12,786 bases of DNA from JAIBJP01 sp035639875 (lineage in GTDB: Bacteria; Actinomycetota; Thermoleophilia; Gaiellales; Gaiellaceae), in the NCBI GenBank assembly GCA_035639875.1, contig DASQXE010000019.1, forward strand, positions 1-12,786. The letters are read 5' to 3'. Made by a program: the position numbers and the translations under genes. This document shows, piece after piece, positions 1 to 5,926 of the stretch (position 1 is the stretch's first letter; every line of letters starts with the position of its first letter). Below the pieces are notes generated by a model, which was not told where the DNA came from, did not search any database, and saw only the letters and a list, made by a program, of their open reading frames with translations.

Positions 1-1
1 T

Positions 2-49
2 CAAATGGCCCAGGAATATGAGCGGTTCCTGACAAGCGGCCGCTCGTGA
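2..49 (+). CDS. C-terminal end of an unidentified gene (partial)
   Basis: An open frame enters from the left edge and ends at TGA 47-49. The visible tail reads QMAQEYERFLTSGRS. It is too short to identify. The stop shares three bases with the GTG start of the next gene (GTGA, 46-49), a common arrangement for translationally coupled genes. That suggests the sigma factor downstream is the second or later gene of an operon. The frame could be chance, since only 15 residues are visible; the overlap with a convincing start is the main support. Confidence 0.35.
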   Translation, partial: QMAQEYERFLTSGRS

Positions 50-609
50 AGGGCCGTTCGCACGAGCAGGCACGGGCAGCGTTCGAGGCGCTCTTTCGCA
101 CCACGCGCGCGGACCTGCTCGCGTACCTGCTTCGTCGGTCAACAAGTCCCGAAGACGCAGCCGACGTCCTCGCCGAGACCTACCTGATCGCCTGGCGCAA
201 GCTCGAGACCATCCCGAAGGGCGACCGCGCGCGCCTCTGGCTCTTCGGCGTTGCACGCAACTTGCTCCTGAAGAGCGCGACCCGTCGCCGTTCGGGCGAC
301 GCGCTGGTTTCGCGCCTCGCCGGCGAGCTCCGCGCAGCGCGGGCGGTCGTTCCCGAGGAGGAGTGGAGCGACCACGTGAGCGCAGCGCTGGCCATGCTCC
401 CCGAAGGCGACCGCGAGATCCTCATGTTGAGCGCGTGGGAAGGGCTCACGCCAAAGGAGATCGCAGCCGTGCTCGAGGTCTCCGCCAACGTCGTGCGAGT
501 CCGGCTTCATCGCGCTCGCTCGCGCTTGCGAGAAAAGCTCGTACCTCCGCGACTGCGTCCTCGGCCGGCAGGCATGGAAAAAGCCCCATTTCCGCGGCTT
601 TTCCCGTAA
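46..609 (+). CDS. ECF-type RNA polymerase sigma factor
   Basis: This 187-residue protein has the two-domain layout of extracytoplasmic-function sigma factors, which direct RNA polymerase to a specific promoter set. Sigma region 2 covers about residues 9-78, with the typical EDAADVLAETYLIAWRKL block (36-53) and the WLFGVARN segment (65-72). Region 4 covers about 112-165; its helix-turn-helix includes LTPKEIAAVLEVSANVVRVR (134-153), and LHRARSRLREKL (154-165) follows. The start is GTG at 46, overlapping the stop of the previous gene. The last 20 residues are proline/arginine-rich and are encoded partly by a hairpin. ECF factors are often followed by an anti-sigma gene, but here the next gene is hsp20, so any anti-sigma must lie elsewhere, perhaps upstream. 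The subfamily was not assigned. Confidence 0.9.
   Translation: MKGRSHEQARAAFEALFRTTRADLLAYLLRRSTSPEDAADVLAETYLIAWRKLETIPKGDRARLWLFGVARNLLLKSATRRRSGDALVSRLAGELRAARAVVPEEEWSDHVSAALAMLPEGDREILMLSAWEGLTPKEIAAVLEVSANVVRVRLHRARSRLREKLVPPRLRPRPAGMEKAPFPRLFP
576..604 (+). terminator. possible hairpin at the end of the ECF sigma gene
   Basis: GGAAAAAGCC (576-585) and GGCTTTTCC (596-604) pair around a 10-base loop, with one bulged A. The arms lie inside the last codons of the sigma gene and just before its TAA. There is no clear T-tract, so a terminator role is tentative. Confidence 0.3.
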
Positions 610-700
610 AAGACCTGCAATTAGACCGGTTCGGCGCCGCCTGTTTGTCCTGGCCGAGGCCGGGAAGAAGAACTTAATTCGACCCGGGGAGGAAGTTACG

Positions 701-1246
701 ATGGCTCTCGTACGTTACGACCCGCTACGTGAGGTAGCGGCCATTCAGAACGAGCTTCGTCGGTCCCTGGAGGGCATGTTTCGCGGGCTCGAACCCTCAG
801 GCGGCGTTGAGGGAGCGGAACGCACCTGGCTTCCGGCAGCCGACGTGAAGGAGAAGGACAAAGAGTTCCTCTTCTCCTTCGATCTCCCAGGCATGAAGGA
901 GGACGACATCGCGATCGAGGTCCAGGACAACGTCCTGACCGTGAGCGGTGCGCGCCGGGAGGAGCGCGAGGAAAAGGGCGAGGGTTTTCGCAGGCTGGAA
1001 CGCCGTTTCGGGAGCTTCGCGCGTAGCTTTCCGCTTCCGGCGGGGGTGTCGGAGGACGACATCAAGGCTGACTACGAAAACGGCGTCCTGCGGATCCGCG
1101 TCCCGAAGCCGAAGGCGCAGGAACGGCGGCGCGTGCAGATCGGCTCGGGTGCACGACCCGGCCAGACGGCGCGCGCCAGCGGGCAGAGCCGATCGTCCAG
1201 CTCCCACAGCAGGTCATCGAGTTCGCGGAGCAGGTCTTCCGGCTAG
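701..1246 (+). CDS. Hsp20 / alpha-crystallin small heat-shock protein with Ser/Arg-rich tail
   Basis: This 181-residue small heat-shock protein is an ATP-independent holdase that binds unfolding proteins in the cytoplasm. The N-terminal arm is residues 1-42. The alpha-crystallin domain runs from about 43 to 140, with WLPAADVKEKDKEFLFSFDL (43-62), the GMKEDDI loop, and the late A-x-Y-x-N-G-V-L signature as ADYENGVLRI (123-132). A strong ribosome-binding site, GGGGAGGAAG at about 686-695, precedes the ATG. The C-terminus is odd: from about residue 150 it becomes a low-complexity Ser/Arg stretch where the family usually has a short I-x-I/V tail. It lies 91 bases after the ECF gene. No CIRCE or HAIR repeat was found upstream. 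Confidence 0.95.
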   Translation: MALVRYDPLREVAAIQNELRRSLEGMFRGLEPSGGVEGAERTWLPAADVKEKDKEFLFSFDLPGMKEDDIAIEVQDNVLTVSGARREEREEKGEGFRRLERRFGSFARSFPLPAGVSEDDIKADYENGVLRIRVPKPKAQERRRVQIGSGARPGQTARASGQSRSSSSHSRSSSSRSRSSG

Positions 1247-1299
1247 CTAAGCCGAGCGGCCTGGGCGGCTTCGGCCCGGACTTTCAACCAGCACGACCA

Positions 1300-1326
1300 C
1301 CGGCGGAGAGAACGCGTCTCCGCCGG
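1300..1326. terminator. bidirectional terminator-like hairpin between convergent genes
   Basis: A perfect 10-base stem (CCGGCGGAGA at 1300-1309, TCTCCGCCGG at 1317-1326) encloses a 7-base loop. It lies between the stops of hsp20 (plus, 1246) and the SRPBCC gene (minus, 1353). There is no U-tract on either side, as is common in high-GC actinobacteria. The position supports termination of both transcripts. Confidence 0.65.
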
Positions 1327-1352
1327 CGTCGTACTGTGATCGGCCCAACAGG

Positions 1353-1823
1353 TCAGGCGCGCGTCGCCGTGCGCTCCAGCTCGGCGCCAAGCGCGTCGAG
1401 CAAGCCGCCCGTTCCCCGCTCGCGATACTCCGGCTTATCCTCGCCGTCGAGAAACGCGCCCTGCTCCGTGTAGGTGAGCTTCGTGCCGGCCCCGTTCGAC
1501 TCGAGCTCGACCGTTGCAAGCGAGACGGAGATCCGCGTCTCGTCGCGATACATGTCGTACGTGTAGACGATGCGTTCGTCCGGGAGGATGTCCGCGTAGC
1601 GCGCCTCGTATGTGTAGAGCTGACCGTCCGGTCCGGCGCTCCGGTTGATCTCCCGGCCGCCGATGCGGAACTCGAGCTCGTACTCATCGGGCGCCTCGTC
1701 GGTGCCCTTGAACCAGCGGGCCTTGGCGGCAGGCTCTGCCCAGGCGGCGAACACCTGTGCAGGAGGCGCCTCGTACGTCCGCTCGACGACGAAGGTGGCG
1801 TGCTCGACGGTTCGCTTGGTCAT
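1353..1823 (-). CDS. AHSA1/SRPBCC-domain protein
   Basis: The 156-residue product belongs to the AHSA1-like branch of the START/SRPBCC fold, small proteins with a deep hydrophobic pocket whose ligand is usually unknown. Family signatures are FVVERTYEAPPAQVFAAW (11-28), the following KARWF, FRIGG, and a late YTEQGAFLDG. The frame is open further upstream to 1961, but the ATG at 1821-1823 is preferred. It is preceded by a strong GAGGAGGAAG site, and its bases overlap the stop of the repressor gene (ATGA). A repressor of the ArsR type next to an SRPBCC protein is a recurring bacterial pair, so the repressor probably controls this gene. The biochemical role cannot be read from the sequence. Confidence 0.9.
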   Translation of the reverse strand: MTKRTVEHATFVVERTYEAPPAQVFAAWAEPAAKARWFKGTDEAPDEYELEFRIGGREINRSAGPDGQLYTYEARYADILPDERIVYTYDMYRDETRISVSLATVELESNGAGTKLTYTEQGAFLDGEDKPEYRERGTGGLLDALGAELERTATRA

Positions 1824-2173
1824 ATCTTCCTCCTCTGTTTCGGCTGCTCCGGATTCGTCGCCAAGTACTCGCCCAATCGATCGAGGCGCCGCTCCCAGGT
1901 CATGCGCCGATCGGCGATCCAACGCTCGGCGTTGCCGAGCGCGGCGGAGTCGATACGGCACGTGCGCACTCGCCCTACCTTTTCCGAGCGGACGAGGCCG
2001 CTGTCCTCGAGAACCTTCACATGCTGGACGACCGCCGGCAGGGTGATCGGGAGCGGGCGACGGAGCTCGCTGATCGACGCGGGTCCACGGCTCAGCCGTT
2101 CCAGCATGGCACGCCTCGTCGGGTCGGCAAGCGCGTGAAACGCGCGGTCGAGCTGGACGACTTTGTTAAGCAT
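1820..2173 (-). CDS. ArsR-family winged-helix transcriptional repressor
   Basis: This 117-residue protein is an ArsR/SmtB-type winged helix. FHALADPTRRAMLERL (12-27) is the typical first helix pair. SISELRRPLPITLPAVVQHVKVLEDSGLV (33-61) is the recognition helix region, followed by the wing around RSEKVGRVRTCRI. The ELCVCDL metal-binding motif of ArsR/SmtB sensors is absent, placing it with the non-metal subgroup paired with SRPBCC proteins. Its TGA overlaps the ATG of that partner by four bases, implying translational coupling. The start at 2171-2173 lies inside a palindrome that probably serves as its own operator, suggesting autorepression of the two-gene operon. Confidence 0.9.
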   Translation of the reverse strand: MLNKVVQLDRAFHALADPTRRAMLERLSRGPASISELRRPLPITLPAVVQHVKVLEDSGLVRSEKVGRVRTCRIDSAALGNAERWIADRRMTWERRLDRLGEYLATNPEQPKQRRKI

Positions 2174-2192
2174 TCACTTAACTATTATCACA
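2165..2192 (-). promoter_or_regulatory. likely promoter and operator of the arsR-like/SRPBCC operon
   Basis: A perfect inverted repeat, GTTAAG-N6-CTTAAC, occupies 2165-2182 and contains the repressor's start codon. Immediately upstream on the minus strand is an extended -10 element, TGT followed by GATAAT (GATAAT at 2189-2184). The expected transcription start falls within the repeat and the leader would be only a few bases long. A repressor bound here would block initiation. The AT-rich run stands out from its GC-rich surroundings. No convincing -35 was seen. Confidence 0.6.
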
Positions 2193-2293
2193 ATTGCGCA
2201 AGCCGTCCGCGTGAACGAATCGCAGCGCGTCGGGGATCTACGAGGCGAACAGCGCGTTTCTCGTTGGCGTGCGGCGGCTAAACGGTGTGGCGA

Positions 2294-2758
2294 ATGAGGT
2301 CGAGACTGATCCACCAGGAGGCAGGCCAGCGCACCTTCGCTCTCGTCTTCGACATCGGGGACAAGGCGATGGCGGGGCTGGAGGGCTTCGCGCGTGAGCA
2401 GGGGCTGAGCGCCGCGCACTTCACAGGTATCGGTGCCTTCAGCGACGTCGTCCTCGGCTACTTCGACTGGCAGAAGAAGGACTACGAGCCGATCCACGTG
2501 GACGAGCAGGTCGAGGTTGTCGCGCTTTTGGGCGACGTGGCGGTTCAAGACGGCGAGCCGGCCGTCCACGCGCACGTCGTCGTCGCCGGGCCCGACGGCG
2601 CCGCCCACGGTGGTCATCTGCTCGAGGGGCACGTACGACCAACGCTCGAGGTTGTCCTCACGGAATCGCCGGCACACCTGCACAAGCGCTACGACCCGAC
2701 GAGCGGCGTCGCCCTGATTGCGCTCGACGCAGATGAAAACGCTTCCGAGCCGGCGTAA
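2294..2758 (+). CDS. PPC-domain (DUF296) protein
   Basis: This 154-residue protein is a single PCC/PPC domain (DUF296), the fold found in plant AT-hook proteins and in stand-alone bacterial and archaeal proteins that form trimers. Diagnostic parts are RTFALVFDIGDKAMAGLEGF (13-32), the TGIGAFSDVVLGYFD block (44-58), and the histidines of VHAHVVV (H92, H94) and GGHLLEGHVRPTLEVVLTE (H108), which form the presumed metal site. A GTG three codons upstream (2285) is in frame; the ATG at 2294 is preferred because the domain begins directly with MRSRL. No clear ribosome-binding site precedes either. It is divergent from the ArsR-like operon. The cellular role of bacterial stand-alone members is not established. 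Confidence 0.88.
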   Translation: MRSRLIHQEAGQRTFALVFDIGDKAMAGLEGFAREQGLSAAHFTGIGAFSDVVLGYFDWQKKDYEPIHVDEQVEVVALLGDVAVQDGEPAVHAHVVVAGPDGAAHGGHLLEGHVRPTLEVVLTESPAHLHKRYDPTSGVALIALDADENASEPA

Positions 2759-2760
2759 CG

Positions 2761-2790
2761 GGATCGGCACACGGCGGGAGCTGCCGATCC
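2761..2790 (+). terminator. terminator-like hairpin after the PPC-domain gene
   Basis: GGATCGGCA (2761-2769) and TGCCGATCC (2782-2790) form a perfect 9-base stem around a 12-base loop. The hairpin begins two bases after the TAA of the PPC-domain gene. There is no T-tract. Confidence 0.55.
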
Positions 2791-2854
2791 GCGAGCGTCA
2801 CGTGTCACGCCCTACAGCACCCGTGGTTCCCCAAGGACCCTCCTCCGTCAATGC

Positions 2855-2880
2855 AGAAGCCCCGCCGCGGCGGGGCTTCT
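2855..2880 (-). terminator. rnpB terminator hairpin
   Basis: A perfect 26-base palindrome (arms 2855-2867 and 2868-2880, AGAAGCCCCGCCG and its complement) would fold into an 11-base stem with a four-base loop. It sits five bases past the mature 3' end of RNase P RNA, read on the minus strand. It could also stop plus-strand transcripts from the PPC-domain gene. U-richness is limited. Confidence 0.75.
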
Positions 2881-2885
2881 GATTA

Positions 2886-3238
2886 GCAGGCCTGTAAGCC
2901 GGATTCTGTCGAGGGTGACCATCCATCTAGGCCGCCGGTTTCCCGACGGCTCGAGCAGCGCACCCGGCTCCTCGGCGGGCAGCCTACGAGCGGAGCCTGT
3001 TCGCCTTGCACCGGACGGGGTTTAGCTAGCCGCCGCGTCACCGCGGCGCTGGTGGGCTCTTACCCCACCTTTTCACCCTTACCTTCGGCGTCTCCGGAGA
3101 GTACGGTTCGCCGCCGGCGGTCTCCTTTCTGTGCCACTTTCCGTCGGCTTTCGCCGCCTGGGGTTTCCCCAGCGTCCTGCCCTACGGTGTCCGGACTTTC
3201 CTCGGACCGCCTGAGCGGCCCGCGGTCACCCGGCCTGC
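2886..3238 (-). ncRNA. rnpB: RNase P RNA, bacterial type A
   Basis: This is the catalytic RNA of ribonuclease P, which removes 5' leaders from tRNA precursors. The conserved core is readable on the minus strand. GAGGAAAGTCCGGAC lies near the 5' end (around 3190-3203). ACAGAAA follows, then GGTAAGGGTGAAA, a GGTAAGAGCCCACC segment, and GACAGAATCCGGCTTACA at the 3' end (2910-2893). Helix P1 pairs GCAGGCC at 3238-3232 with GGCCTGC at 2892-2886, which sets the ends and gives about 353 nt, normal for type A. It overlaps the end of the zinc-ribbon gene by 13 bases and is followed by a strong hairpin. Confidence 0.97.
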
Positions 3239-3420
3239 AGACCGAATTGTAGCCGCGATTCTCCAGCCCCCTCGAAGCTCGCGCCGCATTCCGGGCACGC
3301 GATCCCCGTCCGAACGTGCATGACGAATTCCCCGCAGACCGGGCACTCGAGGCTGGCTCCGCGCATCAGCGCGAGGAGCTCCTGGTCGAGCGTCGAGTTG
3401 AGGGGGATCACTTCGCTCAT
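3226..3420 (-). CDS. small zinc-ribbon protein between lexA and rnpB
   Basis: This 64-residue protein has an N-terminal helical part (LDQELLALMRG, 11-21) and a zinc ribbon with ligands C26/C29 (CPVC) and C42/C45 (CPEC). The ATG at 3420 is preferred over an in-frame GTG at 3429 because AGGTG, just past the lexA stop, is well placed as its ribosome-binding site. It follows lexA by nine bases and is probably co-transcribed with it, so it may be SOS-responsive. Its last residues (about 55-64) are encoded by DNA that also holds the rnpB -10 element and the first 13 bases of rnpB. No function is recognised; a nucleic-acid or protein-binding role is only a guess from the fold. Confidence 0.7.
   Translation of the reverse strand: MSEVIPLNSTLDQELLALMRGASLECPVCGEFVMHVRTGIACPECGASFEGAGESRLQFGLQAG
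3246..3276 (-). promoter_or_regulatory. rnpB promoter
   Basis: TACAAT (3251-3246 on the minus strand) is a good -10 element, seven bases before the deduced 5' end of RNase P RNA. The best -35 candidate, TTCGAG at 3276-3271 with a 19-base spacer, is poor. The element lies inside the coding region of the zinc-ribbon gene. Confidence 0.6.
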
Positions 3421-3429
3421 CCGATGCAC

Positions 3430-4062
3430 CTACAGCCGCCTGAAGACTCCGATCACCTTGCCGAGGATCTGCACGTGGTCGGGGAACAGCGGCTCGAGCG
3501 CCGAGTTCTCGGGCTGCAGACGGATGCGCCCGTTCTCGCGGAAGAAGCGCTTGACCGTCGCCTCCTCGGCTGCCTCGTCCTCTCCGGCGAGCGCCACGAC
3601 CACGTCACCGTCCTGAGCCATTTGCTGGCGGTGGACGACCACGTAGTCGCCCGGCAGGATCCCCGCCTCGATCATGCTCTCGCCCTTGACGCGAAGGAGA
3701 AATTCGTCTCCGCCGCGGGAGAGCGGCTCAGGTACGGCGAGGTAGTCCTCGATGTTCTCTTCGGCGAGCAGCGGGCCGCCGGCGGCGATCTCGCCGACGA
3801 GAGGCAGGCGGTAGGTCTCGGCCGCAGCCCGGGTCGGCTCTGCTCCCGCGCGCGCGCGTCCGACGACCTCGAGCGCCCGTGGCTTCGTCGGGTCCCGCTT
3901 CAGGTGTCCTGCGCGTTCCAGATTGGCCAGGTGGGCGTGAACCGTCGAAGGCGACGCGAGCCCGACCGCCTCGCCGATCTCGCGCACGGTCGGGGGGTAG
4001 CCGTGCTTGTCCGCGTACTCGACGACGAAATCGAAGATCTCGCGTTGACGCTTGCTGAGCAT
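3430..4062 (-). CDS. lexA: LexA repressor, SOS response regulator
   Basis: LexA represses DNA-damage genes and is inactivated by RecA-stimulated self-cleavage. The 210-residue protein has the N-terminal winged helix, beginning LSKRQREIFDFVVEYADKHG and continuing through PPTVREIGEAVGLASPSTVHAHLANLERAGHL (23-54). A linker follows, then the S24 peptidase domain. The cleavage site is A94-G95 in EIAAGGP; the catalytic dyad is S129 (KGESM) and K171 (ATVKRFF). An in-frame ATG eight codons upstream (4086) is rejected because it falls inside the SOS box; the ATG at 4062 has a GAGGTG site at good spacing. Autoregulation is expected from the box at 4079-4094. The small zinc-ribbon gene follows at once. 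Confidence 0.97.
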   Translation of the reverse strand: MLSKRQREIFDFVVEYADKHGYPPTVREIGEAVGLASPSTVHAHLANLERAGHLKRDPTKPRALEVVGRARAGAEPTRAAAETYRLPLVGEIAAGGPLLAEENIEDYLAVPEPLSRGGDEFLLRVKGESMIEAGILPGDYVVVHRQQMAQDGDVVVALAGEDEAAEEATVKRFFRENGRIRLQPENSALEPLFPDHVQILGKVIGVFRRL

Positions 4063-4078
4063 CCGGGCACCTCGCTGG

Positions 4079-4094
4079 TCGAACATCTGTTCGA
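4079..4094 (-). promoter_or_regulatory. LexA binding site (SOS box) of lexA
   Basis: TCGAACATCTGTTCGA is a perfect TCGAAC-N4-GTTCGA palindrome matching the Gram-positive/actinobacterial LexA box (CGAAC-N4-GTTCG). It lies 16 bases upstream of the chosen lexA start and covers the expected transcription start, an arrangement suited to autorepression. Confidence 0.92.
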
Positions 4095-4097
4095 TAC

Positions 4098-4126
4098 AAG
4101 GTAGCGACGTGGGCGGACGGAGTCAA
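4098..4126 (-). promoter_or_regulatory. lexA core promoter
   Basis: On the minus strand TTGACT (4126-4121) and TACCTT (4103-4098) are separated by exactly 17 bases. The transcription start would fall around 4091, inside the LexA box. The -35 matches consensus at five of six positions; the -10 is weaker. Confidence 0.7.
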
Positions 4127-4140
4127 CCAGGGCCACTCGC

Positions 4141-4146
4141 TACAAT
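4141..4146 (+). promoter_or_regulatory. -10 element of the tRNA-Leu promoter
   Basis: TACAAT lies nine bases before the tRNA 5' end, leaving a leader of only a few bases. No consensus -35 is seen; the expected position (about 4118-4123) overlaps the -35 of the divergent lexA promoter. The surrounding GCTACAATTCG is identical to that of the rnpB promoter. Confidence 0.5.
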
Positions 4147-4155
4147 TCGCTTCGC

Positions 4156-4221
<66 letters not shown>

Positions 4222-4240
<19 letters not shown>

Positions 4241-4407
4241 CTCGGGGCACCTTCCGGTGCCGTCTTGTTCAGGAAAACGAAGAGCGCCACCCTGGCACCG
4301 GCCATGTTCGGCGTCGACGTGCCCTTCATGGTGGCCGCCCCGTGGCGGACGACGTAGTGGCCGCTGACCGCGCGCAGGTCCGTGCTGAGTGCCAGCTTCG
4401 GCTTCAC
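4222..4407 (-). pseudogene. coding-like remnant antisense to the tRNA-Leu 3' end
   Basis: The minus frame from GTG 4407 to TGA 4222 encodes 61 residues with very high GC at third codon positions. Codons such as AAG, GAC, CAC, TAC and TTC are favoured, as in real genes here. The same codon bias continues upstream to about 4464 without a start. The frame ends inside the T-arm of tRNA-Leu and crosses its terminator, so the 3' end cannot be the original one. KPKLALSTDLRAV followed by MKGTSTPNMAGARVALFVFL loosely recalls the C-terminal catalytic-serine block of subtilases (GTSMAxPHVAGA), with two residues missing. That resemblance is weak. No ribosome-binding site was found. It is best read as a gene fragment; a short functional gene is possible. 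Confidence 0.3.
4246..4269 (+). terminator. tRNA-Leu terminator
   Basis: GGCACC (4246-4251), loop TTCC and GGTGCC (4256-4261) form a compact stem, followed by a moderately T-rich GTCTTGTT. It begins six bases after the tRNA 3' end. Confidence 0.75.
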
Positions 4408-4486
4408 GTCGATGACGTGTGGGGGTGTCTCGGACGGCTGCCGGGTGTCGTCGCCGGTGCGCTGACGTAATCTTCTCCGGAGCCTC

Positions 4487-5926
4487 GTGCGAGAGCTGTG
4501 CGGACAGGCGATAGACGTAGCGCTCGGCTCGGGTGCGGGCTATGCCGACGCTCGGGCCGTCGCCCGCCGCGTCCAGAACGTCGCCACCAAGAACGGCGAG
4601 GTCGAGTCCGTTTCCGACGGAGAGACAGAGGGCATCGGCGTCCGCGTCCTCGTGGACGGCGCGTGGGGTTTTGCATGTGATCGGAGGCTCTCCGACGGAG
4701 GCGCGCGTGAGGCGGCCGAGCGCGCCGTGGCCTTCGCGCGAGCGAGCGCAAGCCGCGCCCGCCGCCGCGTCGAGCTCGCCCCCACACAAGCGGAGAAGGG
4801 CGGATACCGAACGCCGGCGAAGCGTGATCCGATCGAAGTTCCTCTCTCGGAGAAGGTCGACCTGTGCCTGCGCGCCGAAGCCGGCATGAAGCACGAGACC
4901 GTCGAGATCACGCAGGCGAGCATCCGCGCCCAGCGCGAGCGCCGCGCCTTCCGGTCGTCCGAAGGCGCGGATGTGGAGCAGGAGTTCTTCGAGTGCGGGG
5001 CCGGAATCGACGCGCTCGCGATCGGCGACGGCCGCGTTCAGATCCGTAGCTATCCAAGTGCGCACGGCGGCTCTAGCGCCCAGGCTGGTTGGGAGTACGT
5101 CGAGAACCTCGAGCTCGAGCGCGAGGCTCCACGCGTCGGCGAGGAGGCGGCCGCTCTCCTACGCGCAGAGCCGTGTCCCTCCGGAGTCACGACGATCGTC
5201 CTCGACAGCGAGCAGATGGTGCTGCAGGTGCACGAGTCCGTGGGACATCCGACTGAGCTCGACCGCGTCTATGGAACGGAGGCGGCCTACGCGGGCACGA
5301 GCTTCCTGAAGCCAGACGATCTCGGCAGCCTGCGCTACGGCTCCGAGCGGATGAACGTGACCGCTGACTCGACGACCCCTGGAGGCCTGGGGACGTTCGG
5401 CTACGACGACGAGGGGGTTCCGGCCGACCGCCAGCCCGTCGTCGAGCGGGGACTGCTGCGCGGATTTCTCACTTCCCGCGAGACGGCGGCCATGATCGGA
5501 GTCGGTCACGGCGGTTCGATGCGCGCCGACGGGTGGAGCCGGATGCCGCTCGTGCGGATGACGAATCTCCATCTGGAGCCAGGCGAGGGCACGTTCGACG
5601 ACCTCCTTGCCGACGTCGACGACGGCATCTACATGTGCACGAACAAGAGCTGGTCGATCGACGACAAGCGCCTCAACTTCCAGTTCGGGACGCAGATCGC
5701 CTGGGAGATCAAGGACGGCAAGCTCGGACGCATGCTCCGCGACGCGACCTACATGGGTGTCACCCCCGTCTTCTGGGCGGGCCTCGATGCCGTCGCCGGA
5801 AAGGATGAATGGCGCCTTTACGGGCTGACCAACTGCGGCAAAGGGCAGCCGGGACAGCACGCGCATGTCTCGCACGGGACGGCGCCAGGTCGCTTCCGCA
5901 ACGTCCAGGTGGGAGTCAGAAACTGA
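4487..5926 (+). CDS. tldD: TldD metalloprotease subunit
   Basis: TldD is the zinc-bearing subunit of the TldD/TldE protease, which in E. coli degrades unfolded peptides, processes the microcin B17 leader and acts on CcdA. The 479-residue length is typical. The PmbA/TldD N-terminal domain includes the block around KNGEVESVSDGETEGIGVRV (35-54). The metal motif HEXXXH is intact as HESVGH (H249, E250, H254), and the expected third ligand is C450 in TNCGKGQPGQ. Other family marks are GTFGYDDEG (302-310) and GHGGSMRADGW (340-350). The GTG start at 4487 follows GGAG at a short distance. The TGA overlaps the proposed tldE start. It leads a four-gene operon. Cytoplasmic; no signal peptide. Confidence 0.95.
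   Translation: MRELCGQAIDVALGSGAGYADARAVARRVQNVATKNGEVESVSDGETEGIGVRVLVDGAWGFACDRRLSDGGAREAAERAVAFARASASRARRRVELAPTQAEKGGYRTPAKRDPIEVPLSEKVDLCLRAEAGMKHETVEITQASIRAQRERRAFRSSEGADVEQEFFECGAGIDALAIGDGRVQIRSYPSAHGGSSAQAGWEYVENLELEREAPRVGEEAAALLRAEPCPSGVTTIVLDSEQMVLQVHESVGHPTELDRVYGTEAAYAGTSFLKPDDLGSLRYGSERMNVTADSTTPGGLGTFGYDDEGVPADRQPVVERGLLRGFLTSRETAAMIGVGHGGSMRADGWSRMPLVRMTNLHLEPGEGTFDDLLADVDDGIYMCTNKSWSIDDKRLNFQFGTQIAWEIKDGKLGRMLRDATYMGVTPVFWAGLDAVAGKDEWRLYGLTNCGKGQPGQHAHVSHGTAPGRFRNVQVGVRN

Noticed and set aside
4062..4086. ATG 4086 as the lexA start
   Set aside because: That codon is inside the SOS box and lacks a ribosome-binding site. ATG 4062 has GAGGTG at good spacing and matches the family start LSKRQ.
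5809..5922. ATG 5809 as the tldE start
   Set aside because: It would overlap tldD by 118 bases, and the extra residues are simply the shifted reading of the TldD C-terminus.
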